In this document: piece by piece, positions 1 to 6,345 of the stretch | How the letters are laid out: every line of letters begins with the position of its first letter | Numbering within the stretch: the stretch's first letter is position 1 | From: Spirochaetaceae bacterium | GTDB lineage: Bacteria; Spirochaetota; Spirochaetia; B11-G9 | Direction: 5' to 3' | DNA: 8,301 nucleotides | Assembly: GCA_030600745.1 (NCBI GenBank) | Contig: JAUVLL010000132.1 | Location: forward strand, 1-8,301 | Made by a program: the position numbers and the translations under genes | Notes under the pieces: model-generated | Told to the model about the DNA's origin: nothing | Database searches by the model: none | Seen by the model: only the letters and a program-made list of their open reading frames with translations

Positions 1-215
1 AGTTAAGTAATCTTACAGTATCTGAAGAATTAATTAGTTTCGATTTTCTTGTTGGTTATGAGGATGAGAAGGTTCTGGAAGGAATAATCCCCGTAACCCT
101 GAATTTTGCAGCAAGGATTGATTCATCATTTCCTATTGAAATCCTTGGAAAAATTGTAACTACTTCTGATGAAATTGCTATGTTGGAAGCTGTTTCTGTA
201 CATCAATTTCAGTAA
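1..215 (+). CDS. 3' end of an unrecognised protein gene (partial)
   Basis: An open frame runs in from the window edge (first full codon at 3) and ends at TAA 213-215, giving about 70 C-terminal residues. The visible part is acidic near its start (GYEDEK) and then alternates hydrophobic and polar residues in a way that suggests beta strands (IIPVTLNF, IEILGKIVTT). It ends in VSVHQFQ. I see no signal sequence, membrane segment or known motif and do not recognise the family. Codon use looks like that of the downstream genes and the strand is the same, so a real gene is likely. The start and most of the protein lie outside the window. It is 52 bp from dtd, so the two may share a transcript. Confidence 0.6.
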   Translation, partial: LSNLTVSEELISFDFLVGYEDEKVLEGIIPVTLNFAARIDSSFPIEILGKIVTTSDEIAMLEAVSVHQFQ

Positions 216-218
216 AAA

Positions 219-246
219 CAGTTTACAGTGAGCAGTAAGCAGAGGA
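219..246. repeat. Degenerate 7-bp tandem repeat, four units
   Basis: Four units, each beginning CAG, lie end to end at exact 7-bp spacing: CAGTTTA (219), CAGTGAG (226), CAGTAAG (233) and CAGAGGA (240). It starts 3 bp after the stop codon of the upstream gene. The last unit contributes GAGG, a possible ribosome binding site for dtd. Degenerate heptamer arrays of this kind occur between genes in several bacterial groups, usually without known function. With only four imperfect copies, chance cannot be excluded. Confidence 0.5.
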
Positions 247-257
247 AGAAGGGAATA

Positions 258-266
258 GGGGGGGGG
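258..266 (+). repeat. Run of nine G just before the dtd start codon
   Basis: Nine consecutive G occupy 258-266, followed by A and then the GTG start of dtd at 268. Purine-rich candidates for ribosome binding lie upstream (GAGG 242-245, AAGGG 249-253), so a change in run length would change their distance to the start. An in-frame TAG at 256-258 means it would not change the reading frame of dtd. Poly-G runs are known sites of slipped-strand length change, including in treponemes. Whether this run varies cannot be told from one sequence. Confidence 0.75.
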
Positions 267-267
267 A

Positions 268-717
268 GTGAGGCTTGTTGTTCAGAGAGTAAGAGAATGT
301 AGTGTTAAGGTGAATAATCAGGTTATTGGAGAGATTGAATCCGGTCTTTTGGCTTATTTGGGCGTTGAGAAGGGAGACGGCTCAAAGGATCTTGAGTATT
401 TAGTTAATAAACTTACCGGGCTTAGAGTATTCAACGATAAAAATGGGAAAATGAATCTTTCTGTAAAAGATGTAGGAAAATCTATAATGGTAATATCTCA
501 ATTTACTATTTGTGCAGATACAAGAAAGGGATTTAGACCTTCCTATAATAATGCGGAACAACCGGATTTAGCCAGGAAATTGTATCATGATTTCATTAAA
601 AAAATTAAAAAAAACAACATACATGTGGAAAAAGGAAAATTTCAGGAAGATATGAAAATTATGTATATAAATGACGGTCCGGTTACAATTTTGCTTGATT
701 CGAAAAAAATATTCTAA
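268..717 (+). CDS. dtd: D-aminoacyl-tRNA deacylase (Dtd)
   Basis: Dtd is a cytoplasmic homodimer that hydrolyses the ester bond of D-aminoacyl-tRNAs, and of Gly mischarged on tRNA-Ala, so that D-residues and mischarged glycine stay out of translation. The protein has 149 residues, close to the usual 145 or so. It opens with the typical MRLVVQRV strand. SQFT (77-80, in SQFTICAD) and NDGPVT (135-140) are the family signatures; G137-P138 is the Gly-cisPro element that selects chirality by reaching into the partner subunit. The GTG at 268 is the only plausible start: it gives the conserved N-terminus, and an in-frame TAG lies at 256-258. The leader is odd, with nine G next to the start and no well-spaced Shine-Dalgarno. 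The gene lies 94 bp before recA and is probably a separate unit. Confidence 0.95.
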   Translation: MRLVVQRVRECSVKVNNQVIGEIESGLLAYLGVEKGDGSKDLEYLVNKLTGLRVFNDKNGKMNLSVKDVGKSIMVISQFTICADTRKGFRPSYNNAEQPDLARKLYHDFIKKIKKNNIHVEKGKFQEDMKIMYINDGPVTILLDSKKIF

Positions 718-743
718 TTTCTTTAAAATTTAATAATATTTTT
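705..743 (+). terminator. Weak A/T-only hairpin after dtd, possible terminator
   Basis: A perfect 9-bp inverted repeat pairs AAAAATATT (705-713) with AATATTTTT (735-743), so the 3' arm ends in five T. Inside the loop a second pair, AATTT (716-720) and AAATT (726-730), could stack on it. The repeat spans the dtd stop codon. With no G:C pairs the stem would be weak, so it is a poor intrinsic terminator, and in A+T-rich intergenic DNA such repeats also arise by chance. Confidence 0.3.
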
Positions 744-745
744 AC

Positions 746-774
746 TGTACATTGAAGCAAAATCCAATTATAAC
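746..774 (+). promoter_or_regulatory. Possible sigma-70-type promoter for recA
   Basis: TGTACA (746-751) matches 4 of 6 bases of TTGACA, and TATAAC (769-774) matches 5 of 6 of TATAAT, with a 17-bp spacer. Transcription would start near 780, about 30 nt before recA. The position is sensible for the head of the recA-scpA-scpB run, but A+T-rich DNA yields such matches easily. Confidence 0.3.
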
Positions 775-777
775 CAG

Positions 778-789
778 TACTAAGTAGTA
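778..789. promoter_or_regulatory. Small inverted repeat before recA, possible operator
   Basis: TACTA (778-782) and TAGTA (785-789) form a perfect inverted repeat with a 2-bp centre. TAAGTA also recurs directly at 781-786 and 794-799. The element lies just after the proposed -10 box, around the likely transcription start, where a repressor could act. It matches no SOS box I know, neither the Gram-positive GAAC-N4-GTTC type nor the CTGT-N8-ACAG type, so a link to DNA damage control is only a guess. Confidence 0.2.
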
Positions 790-811
790 TAGATAAGTAT
801 TTGGAGAAAAT

Positions 812-1921
812 ATGGCAAAAAAAAATCTCATTCAACAACAGCCAAATCCGGACAAGGAAAAAGCATTGGAAGCGGCAAGATTACAAATTGATAAGCAATT
901 TGGAAAAGGATCATTGATGCAGCTTGGACAATCATCAAAAGACCTCTCTGTTGAGGTAATCCCTTCCGGATCTATATTACTTGATGCGGCCCTTGGTATA
1001 GGTGGATATCCTAAAGGTCGTATAATTGAAATATATGGTCCGGAGTCTTCAGGGAAAACAACATTGGCACTTCATGCTATTGCAGAATCGCAGAAAAAGG
1101 GCGGTATTGCTGCTTTTATTGATGCAGAGCATGCACTTGATCCTATCTATGCAAAAAATCTTGGTGTTAATACTGATGATCTTTGGGTGTCTCAGCCGGA
1201 TACTGGCGAGCAGGCTCTGGAAATTACAGAATCTCTTATTAGATCAGGAGCTATAGATGTAATTGTAATAGACTCTGTTGCTGCCCTTACACCCCGGGCT
1301 GAGATAGAAGGAGATATGGGAGATTCCCATATGGGATTACAGGCCAGACTAATGAGCCAGGCTTTAAGAAAACTGACAGCAACAATTTCAAAATCCGGTA
1401 CATGCCTTATATTTATCAATCAGATACGTATGAAAATTGGTGTTATGTTTGGAAATCCTGAAACGACTACTGGAGGAAAGGCATTAAAATTCTATTCTTC
1501 CATGCGATTGGAAGTAAGAAGAATTGAAACACTGTCAAAAGGCACAGATGATGCAATAGGGAATAAGGTTAGAGTTAAGGTTGTCAAGAACAAAGTAGCA
1601 CCACCTTTCAGGAAGGTAGAGCTTGAAATTATTTTTGGCAAGGGGGTTAGTGCTCTTTCAAGTCTTCTTGATGGTGCTTTGCAATTTGATATTATTTCTA
1701 AAAGCGGAAGCTGGTATTCTTATGGAGAAGAGAGAATAGGGCAGGGAAGGGAAAATGCAAAACTCTTTTTGGAGAATAATCCCGATATCGCATCCAAAAT
1801 TGAAAAAAAGGTAAGGGCATTACTTTTTCCTGTAATTGATGAAAAAGAACATGAGAAAAAAACTCAATCAAGCTCTTCGGTAAAAAAAGAGATAAATTCT
1901 GTAAATGACGGACTGTTCTGA
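812..1921 (+). CDS. recA: Recombinase RecA
   Basis: RecA polymerises on single-stranded DNA and uses ATP to drive homologous pairing and strand exchange; in species with LexA it also triggers LexA self-cleavage. The 369-residue protein is full length. Walker A is GPESSGKT (76-83), the catalytic Glu is E106 in FIDAEHALD, Walker B is in IVIDSVAAL (151-159), and the DNA-binding L2 loop starts at NQIRMKIG (203-210) with the allosteric Gln at 204. GSWYSYGEERIGQGREN marks the C-terminal domain. The last 25 or so residues are Lys/Ser-rich, with SSSS and only scattered acids, unlike the strongly acidic tail of E. coli RecA, though the final residue is again Phe. GGAG (803-806) five bases before ATG 812 supports the start. 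A run of nine A covers codons 2-5. scpA follows 25 nt downstream, so co-transcription is likely. Confidence 0.98.
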   Translation: MAKKNLIQQQPNPDKEKALEAARLQIDKQFGKGSLMQLGQSSKDLSVEVIPSGSILLDAALGIGGYPKGRIIEIYGPESSGKTTLALHAIAESQKKGGIAAFIDAEHALDPIYAKNLGVNTDDLWVSQPDTGEQALEITESLIRSGAIDVIVIDSVAALTPRAEIEGDMGDSHMGLQARLMSQALRKLTATISKSGTCLIFINQIRMKIGVMFGNPETTTGGKALKFYSSMRLEVRRIETLSKGTDDAIGNKVRVKVVKNKVAPPFRKVELEIIFGKGVSALSSLLDGALQFDIISKSGSWYSYGEERIGQGRENAKLFLENNPDIASKIEKKVRALLFPVIDEKEHEKKTQSSSSVKKEINSVNDGLF

Positions 1922-1946
1922 TTACTTGATTTAAAGCTCTTAATAA

Positions 1947-2705
1947 ATGTATATTCCCATAATGGATAATGTTAAGGAAAAGAATGATAAAAATAGTTTT
2001 ATTCTTGAGGATTTTGAAGGACCTCTGGATTTACTTCTGTTTTTAATCAGGAAGTCAGAGGTAAATATATACGATATCCCGATTGCCCAGATTACCGAGC
2101 AGTATCTCTCTTTTCTTGATCTTGCTACTAAAATAAATCTGGATGATCTTACTGATTTTTTTCTGATGGCAGCAACCTTATTGCTTATTAAATCCAGAAT
2201 GCTTCTTCCTGTTGAAGTCACCTTCGATGATGAACTGGAAGATCCCAGGCAGGAACTTGTAGACAGACTTATTGAGTATCAGAAATATAAAAGATTTTCT
2301 GAACTAATGGCGGTTAAAGAAGAAGAATCTGAATGGCATATAGAAAGAAACAAGAAGCAGGCAATTCTTCCGTTTCCCGAAAACGATGAACTTTGGGAAA
2401 CAATTGATGTATGGGATCTCCTTAGTACCTTTTCTACGATAGTTTCTTCTCTCTCTGCAGAAAGAATTATAAATCTTTACGAAGAAGTATCTGTAAATGA
2501 AAAATTGAGTTTAATATATGAACTTCTGGAAACTCGTGGTGAATTTTTTTTTACAGATCTTGTTGTAAAAACAGATTCTACTATGGATGTAATATGTGCT
2601 TTTCTTGCCATCCTTGAATCTGTTAAGGCTAAAAGAATAATAATTTTACAAAATAAGCTATTTGGTGATATAAAAATTAAAAACAGAGGCGAAAAAGGAG
2701 AATGA
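1947..2705 (+). CDS. scpA: Segregation and condensation protein A (kleisin)
   Basis: ScpA is the kleisin that bridges the heads of the SMC dimer and, with ScpB, forms the bacterial condensin that organises and segregates the chromosome. The protein has 252 residues, a normal length. The N-terminal SMC-binding helices carry the signature FEGPLDLLLFLI (23-34) and NIYDIPIAQITEQYL (40-54), followed by FFLMAATLLLIKSRMLLP (71-88). The C-terminal winged helix ends in KLFGDIKI (237-244), which contacts the other SMC head. An acidic/charged linker (about 92-150) joins the two. The start is uncertain: ATG 1947 and in-frame ATG 1962 are both possible, neither has a clear Shine-Dalgarno, and conservation begins only near residue 19. 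Re-initiation after recA, 25 nt upstream, may help. Its stop overlaps the scpB start. A run of nine T (2544-2552) encodes three Phe. No smc gene is in the window. Confidence 0.95.
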   Translation: MYIPIMDNVKEKNDKNSFILEDFEGPLDLLLFLIRKSEVNIYDIPIAQITEQYLSFLDLATKINLDDLTDFFLMAATLLLIKSRMLLPVEVTFDDELEDPRQELVDRLIEYQKYKRFSELMAVKEEESEWHIERNKKQAILPFPENDELWETIDVWDLLSTFSTIVSSLSAERIINLYEEVSVNEKLSLIYELLETRGEFFFTDLVVKTDSTMDVICAFLAILESVKAKRIIILQNKLFGDIKIKNRGEKGE

Positions 2706-3241
2706 AACTGGAAAAAGAGGTTGCATTAATCGAAGCAGTACTATTTCTTGAGAATGATCCTGTAGATATAAAATACCTGTCAAAAGTAACTCATTTTTCT
2801 ATGACAGTTGTAGAAGAATCAATTATACAATTAAAAGGGATCTATTCTATGGATAATAGAGGATTGGAAATTTCTGATGTAGGTGAGGGATTTCAGCTGA
2901 TACCTAAAATTGAATTATGGGACTATTTAAAAGATACCTATGGCAGAAAAAATGAGAATAAACTTTCAAAAGCAGCTCTGGAAACTTTATCTATTATCGC
3001 ATATTCCCAACCAGTAACACGGGGCGAAATTGAGAATATCAGAGGAGTTTCACCTGATAGTATGATGAAATTACTAATTAGTAAAAATTTTATTAAAGAT
3101 GTAGGGAAAAAGGATGTTCCTGGAAAACCTACTCAATATGGTACAACAAAAGAGTTTTTGAAAGCTTTCAGATTATCCAGTATAGCAGATCTTCCTAGAC
3201 TGGATGAGATAGAGCAGGACAGGTTTGAACTTAATGGATAA
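2702..3241 (+). CDS. scpB: Segregation and condensation protein B
   Basis: ScpB is the dimeric winged-helix (kite) subunit that binds the middle of ScpA in the SMC-ScpAB condensin. The protein has 179 residues, typical of the family. The first winged helix lies at about 4-75 (IEAVLFLENDPVDIKYLS). The second holds the most conserved stretch: LSKAALETLSIIAYSQPVTR (88-107), the RGVSPDS turn (114-120), and a GKPTQYGTT strand (141-149). ATG 2702 overlaps the scpA stop as ATGA, a standard coupling arrangement for two subunits needed in fixed ratio. AGGAG ends one base before the ATG, too close for ideal use, so coupling or the weaker GAGG at 2686-2689 may serve instead. The start fits the family N-terminus. 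The 3' end overlaps the next gene by 8 nt. Confidence 0.95.
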   Translation: MKLEKEVALIEAVLFLENDPVDIKYLSKVTHFSMTVVEESIIQLKGIYSMDNRGLEISDVGEGFQLIPKIELWDYLKDTYGRKNENKLSKAALETLSIIAYSQPVTRGEIENIRGVSPDSMMKLLISKNFIKDVGKKDVPGKPTQYGTTKEFLKAFRLSSIADLPRLDEIEQDRFELNG

Positions 3242-3962
3242 TAATAAAACAGAGGATATGCGATTACAGGTTTTTATGGCTCACAGCGGTGTAGCATCAA
3301 GAAGAAAATCAGAGTTTCTAATTTCCGAAGGTTTTGTAAAAGTAAATGGAAAAGTAGTAACGCAAATGGGTTATAGGGTAGGAACAGATGACACTGTTAC
3401 CTATAAGGGACAAGTATTACACATAATAAACAAGAAACTCTATCTTGCTTTAAATAAACCGCACCTCTATCTTTGCAGCAACAGTGATCCCCAGGGTAGA
3501 TCTCTGGCAATAGATTTAATTAAAAGTGATTTTCAGGAACGTTTATACAATGTCGGCAGGCTTGATTATTTATCCACTGGTCTGATTTTTTTTACAAATG
3601 ACGGTAATTTTACAAAAATCGTAGCACATCCTTCTTCAGGTATTGAAAAAGAATATATAGTTGAAACAAAACAGGCAATTGACGAACAGATACTCCTTGA
3701 TTTTATGAAAGGAGTATCTATTGATGGTGAAAAGTACAAATTAGACTCCTATAAATACAAAACAAAATTTAAAGTTAGATTAATATTGCTGGAGGGTAAA
3801 AACAGGGAAATCCGTCGTTTTTTTCAATCCAGGAATATAAAAATACGAAAACTTCACAGAATCAGAATTGGTATAGTTCAATTGAATAATATTCCATCTG
3901 GCAGTTACCGTTATTTAACAAAAAAAGAAGTGGCATGGTTCTTTAAAAAGGGGAAAACATAA
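3234..3962 (+). CDS. rluB: rRNA pseudouridine synthase, RsuA/RluB family
   Basis: This enzyme isomerises one uridine of ribosomal RNA to pseudouridine. Taken from ATG 3234 the protein has 242 residues. An S4 RNA-binding domain comes first (about 9-65, with SGVASRRKSEFLI and VKVNGKVV), then the RsuA-type catalytic domain: ALNKPHLYLCSNSDPQGR (72-89), the catalytic motif GRLDYLSTGL with Asp at 111, and EGKNREIRRFF (187-197). An in-frame TTG at 3225 would add three residues, but ATG 3234 with AGG at 3221-3223 is the better start; it overlaps the end of scpB by 8 nt (ATGGATAA). In Gram-positive genomes and spirochaetes a gene of this family often follows scpB and is called rluB (23S rRNA U2605 in E. 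coli numbering). The family is certain, while the exact target base is inferred: RsuA (16S) and RluE/RluF are relatives. Confidence 0.88.
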   Translation: MDNNKTEDMRLQVFMAHSGVASRRKSEFLISEGFVKVNGKVVTQMGYRVGTDDTVTYKGQVLHIINKKLYLALNKPHLYLCSNSDPQGRSLAIDLIKSDFQERLYNVGRLDYLSTGLIFFTNDGNFTKIVAHPSSGIEKEYIVETKQAIDEQILLDFMKGVSIDGEKYKLDSYKYKTKFKVRLILLEGKNREIRRFFQSRNIKIRKLHRIRIGIVQLNNIPSGSYRYLTKKEVAWFFKKGKT

Positions 3963-3964
3963 TA

Positions 3965-4600
3965 ATGATAGTAGCTATTGATGGTCCTGCAGGAGTTGGT
4001 AAAAGTACTATTGCAAAGAAAATTGCTAAAAGAGCTTCACTGTTTTACGTCAATTCCGGAAATTTTTATAGAGCAATAACCCTTGATGTAATTAAAAATG
4101 GAATTGCAATGACTGAGACTGATTTGATAATAGATATAGCAAAAAAAATTAAATTCTCATTAATCAATGAAAAACTACATGTTAATAATGTGATTATAGA
4201 AAATAAACTTCATTCAGATACTGTGGATGGCCTGGTTGCTCAGATCTCATCAATAGTTAATATACGGAAACTTGTAAATACTGCTATAAGAAAAACTACT
4301 GAATCCATGAATATTATTGTTGAAGGGAGGGATATTACTACTGTTGTTTTTCCTAATGCAGATCTTAAGGTTTATCTGGATGCTTCTGTTGAAACAAGAG
4401 CTGCCAGAAGATATAATCAGGGAGTTAGTAATTTATCACTTGATGAAATTGAAAAAGCAATTCGTATTAGAGATCAAATTGATAAATCAAAACCGGAAGG
4501 AAGTTTAAAAATTTCCAGTGACGCTCTATATTTAGACACATCGGACTTGACCATAGATGAAGTTTGTGACAAAGTGTTACAGAAAATAAGCAGTATATAA
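3965..4600 (+). CDS. cmk: Cytidylate kinase
   Basis: Cmk is a soluble monomeric kinase that phosphorylates CMP and dCMP with ATP to give CDP and dCDP, salvaging the cytidine nucleotides released by RNA and lipid turnover. The protein has 211 residues, slightly short for the 215-230 usual in the family. The P-loop is GPAGVGKST (7-15), the nucleotide-binding SGNFYRA follows at 31-37, the EGRDITTVVFP element at 120-130 binds the pyrimidine, AARRY (146-150) gives lid arginines, and the C-terminal signature DALYLDTSDLTIDEV covers 186-200. The reduced CMP-binding insert probably accounts for the short length. ATG 3965 lies two bases after the stop of the preceding gene, with AAGGGG (3948-3953) 11 nt upstream. 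cmk directly before rpsA is a widespread gene pair, from E. coli to spirochaetes. Confidence 0.95.
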   Translation: MIVAIDGPAGVGKSTIAKKIAKRASLFYVNSGNFYRAITLDVIKNGIAMTETDLIIDIAKKIKFSLINEKLHVNNVIIENKLHSDTVDGLVAQISSIVNIRKLVNTAIRKTTESMNIIVEGRDITTVVFPNADLKVYLDASVETRAARRYNQGVSNLSLDEIEKAIRIRDQIDKSKPEGSLKISSDALYLDTSDLTIDEVCDKVLQKISSI

Positions 4601-4611
4601 GTATTAATTTC

Positions 4612-4616
4612 AGGAG
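4612..4616 (+). promoter_or_regulatory. Ribosome binding site of rpsA, unusually far from ATG
   Basis: AGGAG at 4612-4616 is the only good Shine-Dalgarno in the 29-bp gap between cmk and rpsA, but 13 nt separate it from ATG 4630. The frame stays open upstream (ATT, ATC, ATA, GTT at 4618-4629) without a standard start codon, so 4630 remains the best start. The wide spacing may lower initiation or reflect special control, since S1 is known to regulate its own synthesis in E. coli. Confidence 0.5.
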
Positions 4617-4629
4617 AATTATCATAGTT

Positions 4630-6342
4630 ATGGCAGAAAGCGAACCGGATATTACCGTAGAATCACAAACTTCCTTACAGGAAGAATACCTAAATTCTTT
4701 CAATGATCTTGAAGAAGGACAGCTTATTGAAGGTACGGTAATTGAAATCAGCACTGAAAGTGTTTTTGTAGATGTCGGATATAAATCAGAAGGCAAAATA
4801 CCGATAGAAGAATTTAAAACAAAACCGCAAATTGGTGACGTGGCAAGTGTTGTTCTGATTTCCAAAGAAGGTAAAAGTGGCCAGGTGGTTGTCTCTAAAG
4901 GAAAGGCTGATGTTAAAGTATTCTGGAAGGAATTAAAAAATGCTCATCAGGAACATATCCCGGTAACAGGAAAATTTATAAGTTCCAACAAAGGCGGATT
5001 TGAAGTCAACCTTGGTCATGATATTGTTGCTTTTTGCCCTCTTTCAAAAACCGATATTAAGAGGGTTGAAAATCCGGATGATTATATTGGACTTGAATCA
5101 AAGTTTGTTATAGACAGACTTTACAGTGATAATAAGATTAAAATAGTTGTTTCCCGTAGAATTTTTTTAGAAAATGAAATTTCTAAAAGTAAAGAAGAGT
5201 TTTTTAGTAAAACAGAAGTGGGATCTGTTGTTACAGGAGTGGTAAAAAGTTTTACTTCTTTTGGAGCTTTTATTGATCTTGGTGGTTTTGATGGGCTGCT
5301 TCATATAAATGATATGAGTTGGGGCCATGTAACACGACCAAAAGATTATGTTAAGAAAGATCAGAAAATTAAACTGAAAGTTATTAAACTTGATCCGGAA
5401 GGTCAAAAGATTAATTTATCCCTAAAACATTTCACCCCGGATCCATGGACAATATTCGAAAAGAAATATGCAATTAATGATATTGTTAAGGGAAAAGTTA
5501 CAAAATTAGTAGATTTTGGTGCTTTTATAGAAATTGAAGAGGGTATTGAAGGCCTTGTTCATATTTCTGAACTTTCCTGGGTTAAAAGAATTAAACACCC
5601 GGATGAGGTTCTATCCATTGGTGACGAAGTGGAAACTAAAATACTTGGGTACGATCTTGAAAACGGTCGGGTTTCTTTAGGTCTTAAGCAGGTTTTGCAG
5701 AATCCCTGGGATACTATAGAAGAAACATTTCCACTGGGTCTTAGATTAAAAGCCAAAATTGTGAAAATAAAAAATGCCGGTGCTTTTGTTGAACTCGCTG
5801 AAGGTATTGATGGATTTCTTCATGTAGATGACCTGTCCTGGACAAGACATATAAAAAACCCTGGTTCTATGTTGAAAACAGGTGAAGAAATTGACGTTGT
5901 AATAATTGATATTGATAAAAAAGCTCATAGAATAAGACTTGGAGTGAAACAGCTTTCCGATGATCCATGGGATTATCTCCGGAAAAACTATTCTAAGAAC
6001 AGCCCAATTGATGGGGAGATAACAAACATCACTGATTTTGGTGTTTTTGTTAAAGTAATCGGTGGAATTGAGGGTCTTGTAAGTAAATATAATCTTGTTG
6101 AACCAGGTACCGATGACAGTCGTGATGAAGATTATCTCTCCCGATTTAAAACTGGTCAGAAAGTTAAAGCTCTTATTACTGAAATAAATCCGAAATCTCA
6201 ACGTTTATCATTATCAATAAAGGATTATGAGAAAGGAATACAGAGAAAAGAGCTTTCCAAGTACATACATGATGAGGATGGTGAATCAACTGCTGCTTTC
6301 GGGGAATTCCTGAAAGATATGGATTTTGATTCACAAAAATAA
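4630..6342 (+). CDS. rpsA: 30S ribosomal protein S1, six S1 repeats
   Basis: S1 binds single-stranded mRNA at the 30S subunit and helps load messages, above all those with weak or absent Shine-Dalgarno sequences. The protein has 570 residues and six OB-fold S1 repeats at about 28-92, 109-176, 197-267, 283-354, 370-441 and 457-532. Repeats 3-5 are the most regular, each with a GAF(I/V) strand (e.g. FGAFIDLGG, FGAFIEIEEG, AGAFVELAEG), LLHI- or LVHI-like and S-W elements. Repeats 3 to 6 are joined by linkers that repeat (D/N)PW (271, 358, 446). Repeats 1-2 are more diverged, as is usual for the ribosome-binding end. Repeat 6 has a Gly/Asp-rich insert near 491-503. The acidic tail (550-570) contains no further domain. 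The six-repeat layout matches Gram-negative S1 and differs from the four-repeat form of Firmicutes. It follows cmk, as in many genomes. Confidence 0.96.
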   Translation: MAESEPDITVESQTSLQEEYLNSFNDLEEGQLIEGTVIEISTESVFVDVGYKSEGKIPIEEFKTKPQIGDVASVVLISKEGKSGQVVVSKGKADVKVFWKELKNAHQEHIPVTGKFISSNKGGFEVNLGHDIVAFCPLSKTDIKRVENPDDYIGLESKFVIDRLYSDNKIKIVVSRRIFLENEISKSKEEFFSKTEVGSVVTGVVKSFTSFGAFIDLGGFDGLLHINDMSWGHVTRPKDYVKKDQKIKLKVIKLDPEGQKINLSLKHFTPDPWTIFEKKYAINDIVKGKVTKLVDFGAFIEIEEGIEGLVHISELSWVKRIKHPDEVLSIGDEVETKILGYDLENGRVSLGLKQVLQNPWDTIEETFPLGLRLKAKIVKIKNAGAFVELAEGIDGFLHVDDLSWTRHIKNPGSMLKTGEEIDVVIIDIDKKAHRIRLGVKQLSDDPWDYLRKNYSKNSPIDGEITNITDFGVFVKVIGGIEGLVSKYNLVEPGTDDSRDEDYLSRFKTGQKVKALITEINPKSQRLSLSIKDYEKGIQRKELSKYIHDEDGESTAAFGEFLKDMDFDSQK

Positions 6343-6345
6343 ATT

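Noticed and set aside
718..811. SOS box upstream of recA
   Set aside because: I looked for GAAC-N4-GTTC, CTGT-N8-ACAG and TTTG-N5-CAAA forms and found none. The inverted repeat at 778-789 matches none of these.
2167..2187. TGGCA followed by TTGC inside scpA, like a sigma-54 promoter
   Set aside because: The distance between the GG and GC elements is three bases too long for the -24/-12 consensus and the site is inside coding sequence. The TGGCAC in recA near 1065 also fails on spacing.
3225..3233. TTG 3225 as the start of the pseudouridine synthase
   Set aside because: It adds only three residues, overlaps scpB further, and ATG 3234 is a stronger codon with an AGG at a workable distance.
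5250..6200. Repeated sequence in rpsA as a possible DNA repeat or recent duplication
   Set aside because: The similarity is at the protein level and follows from the tandem S1 domains; the DNA copies are well diverged, as expected for an old family.
5746..6201. Open frame of about 150 codons on the - strand within rpsA
   Set aside because: It lies wholly opposite a certain gene, has no ribosome binding site, and its protein shows no recognisable motif; it is a shadow of the A+T-rich coding strand.
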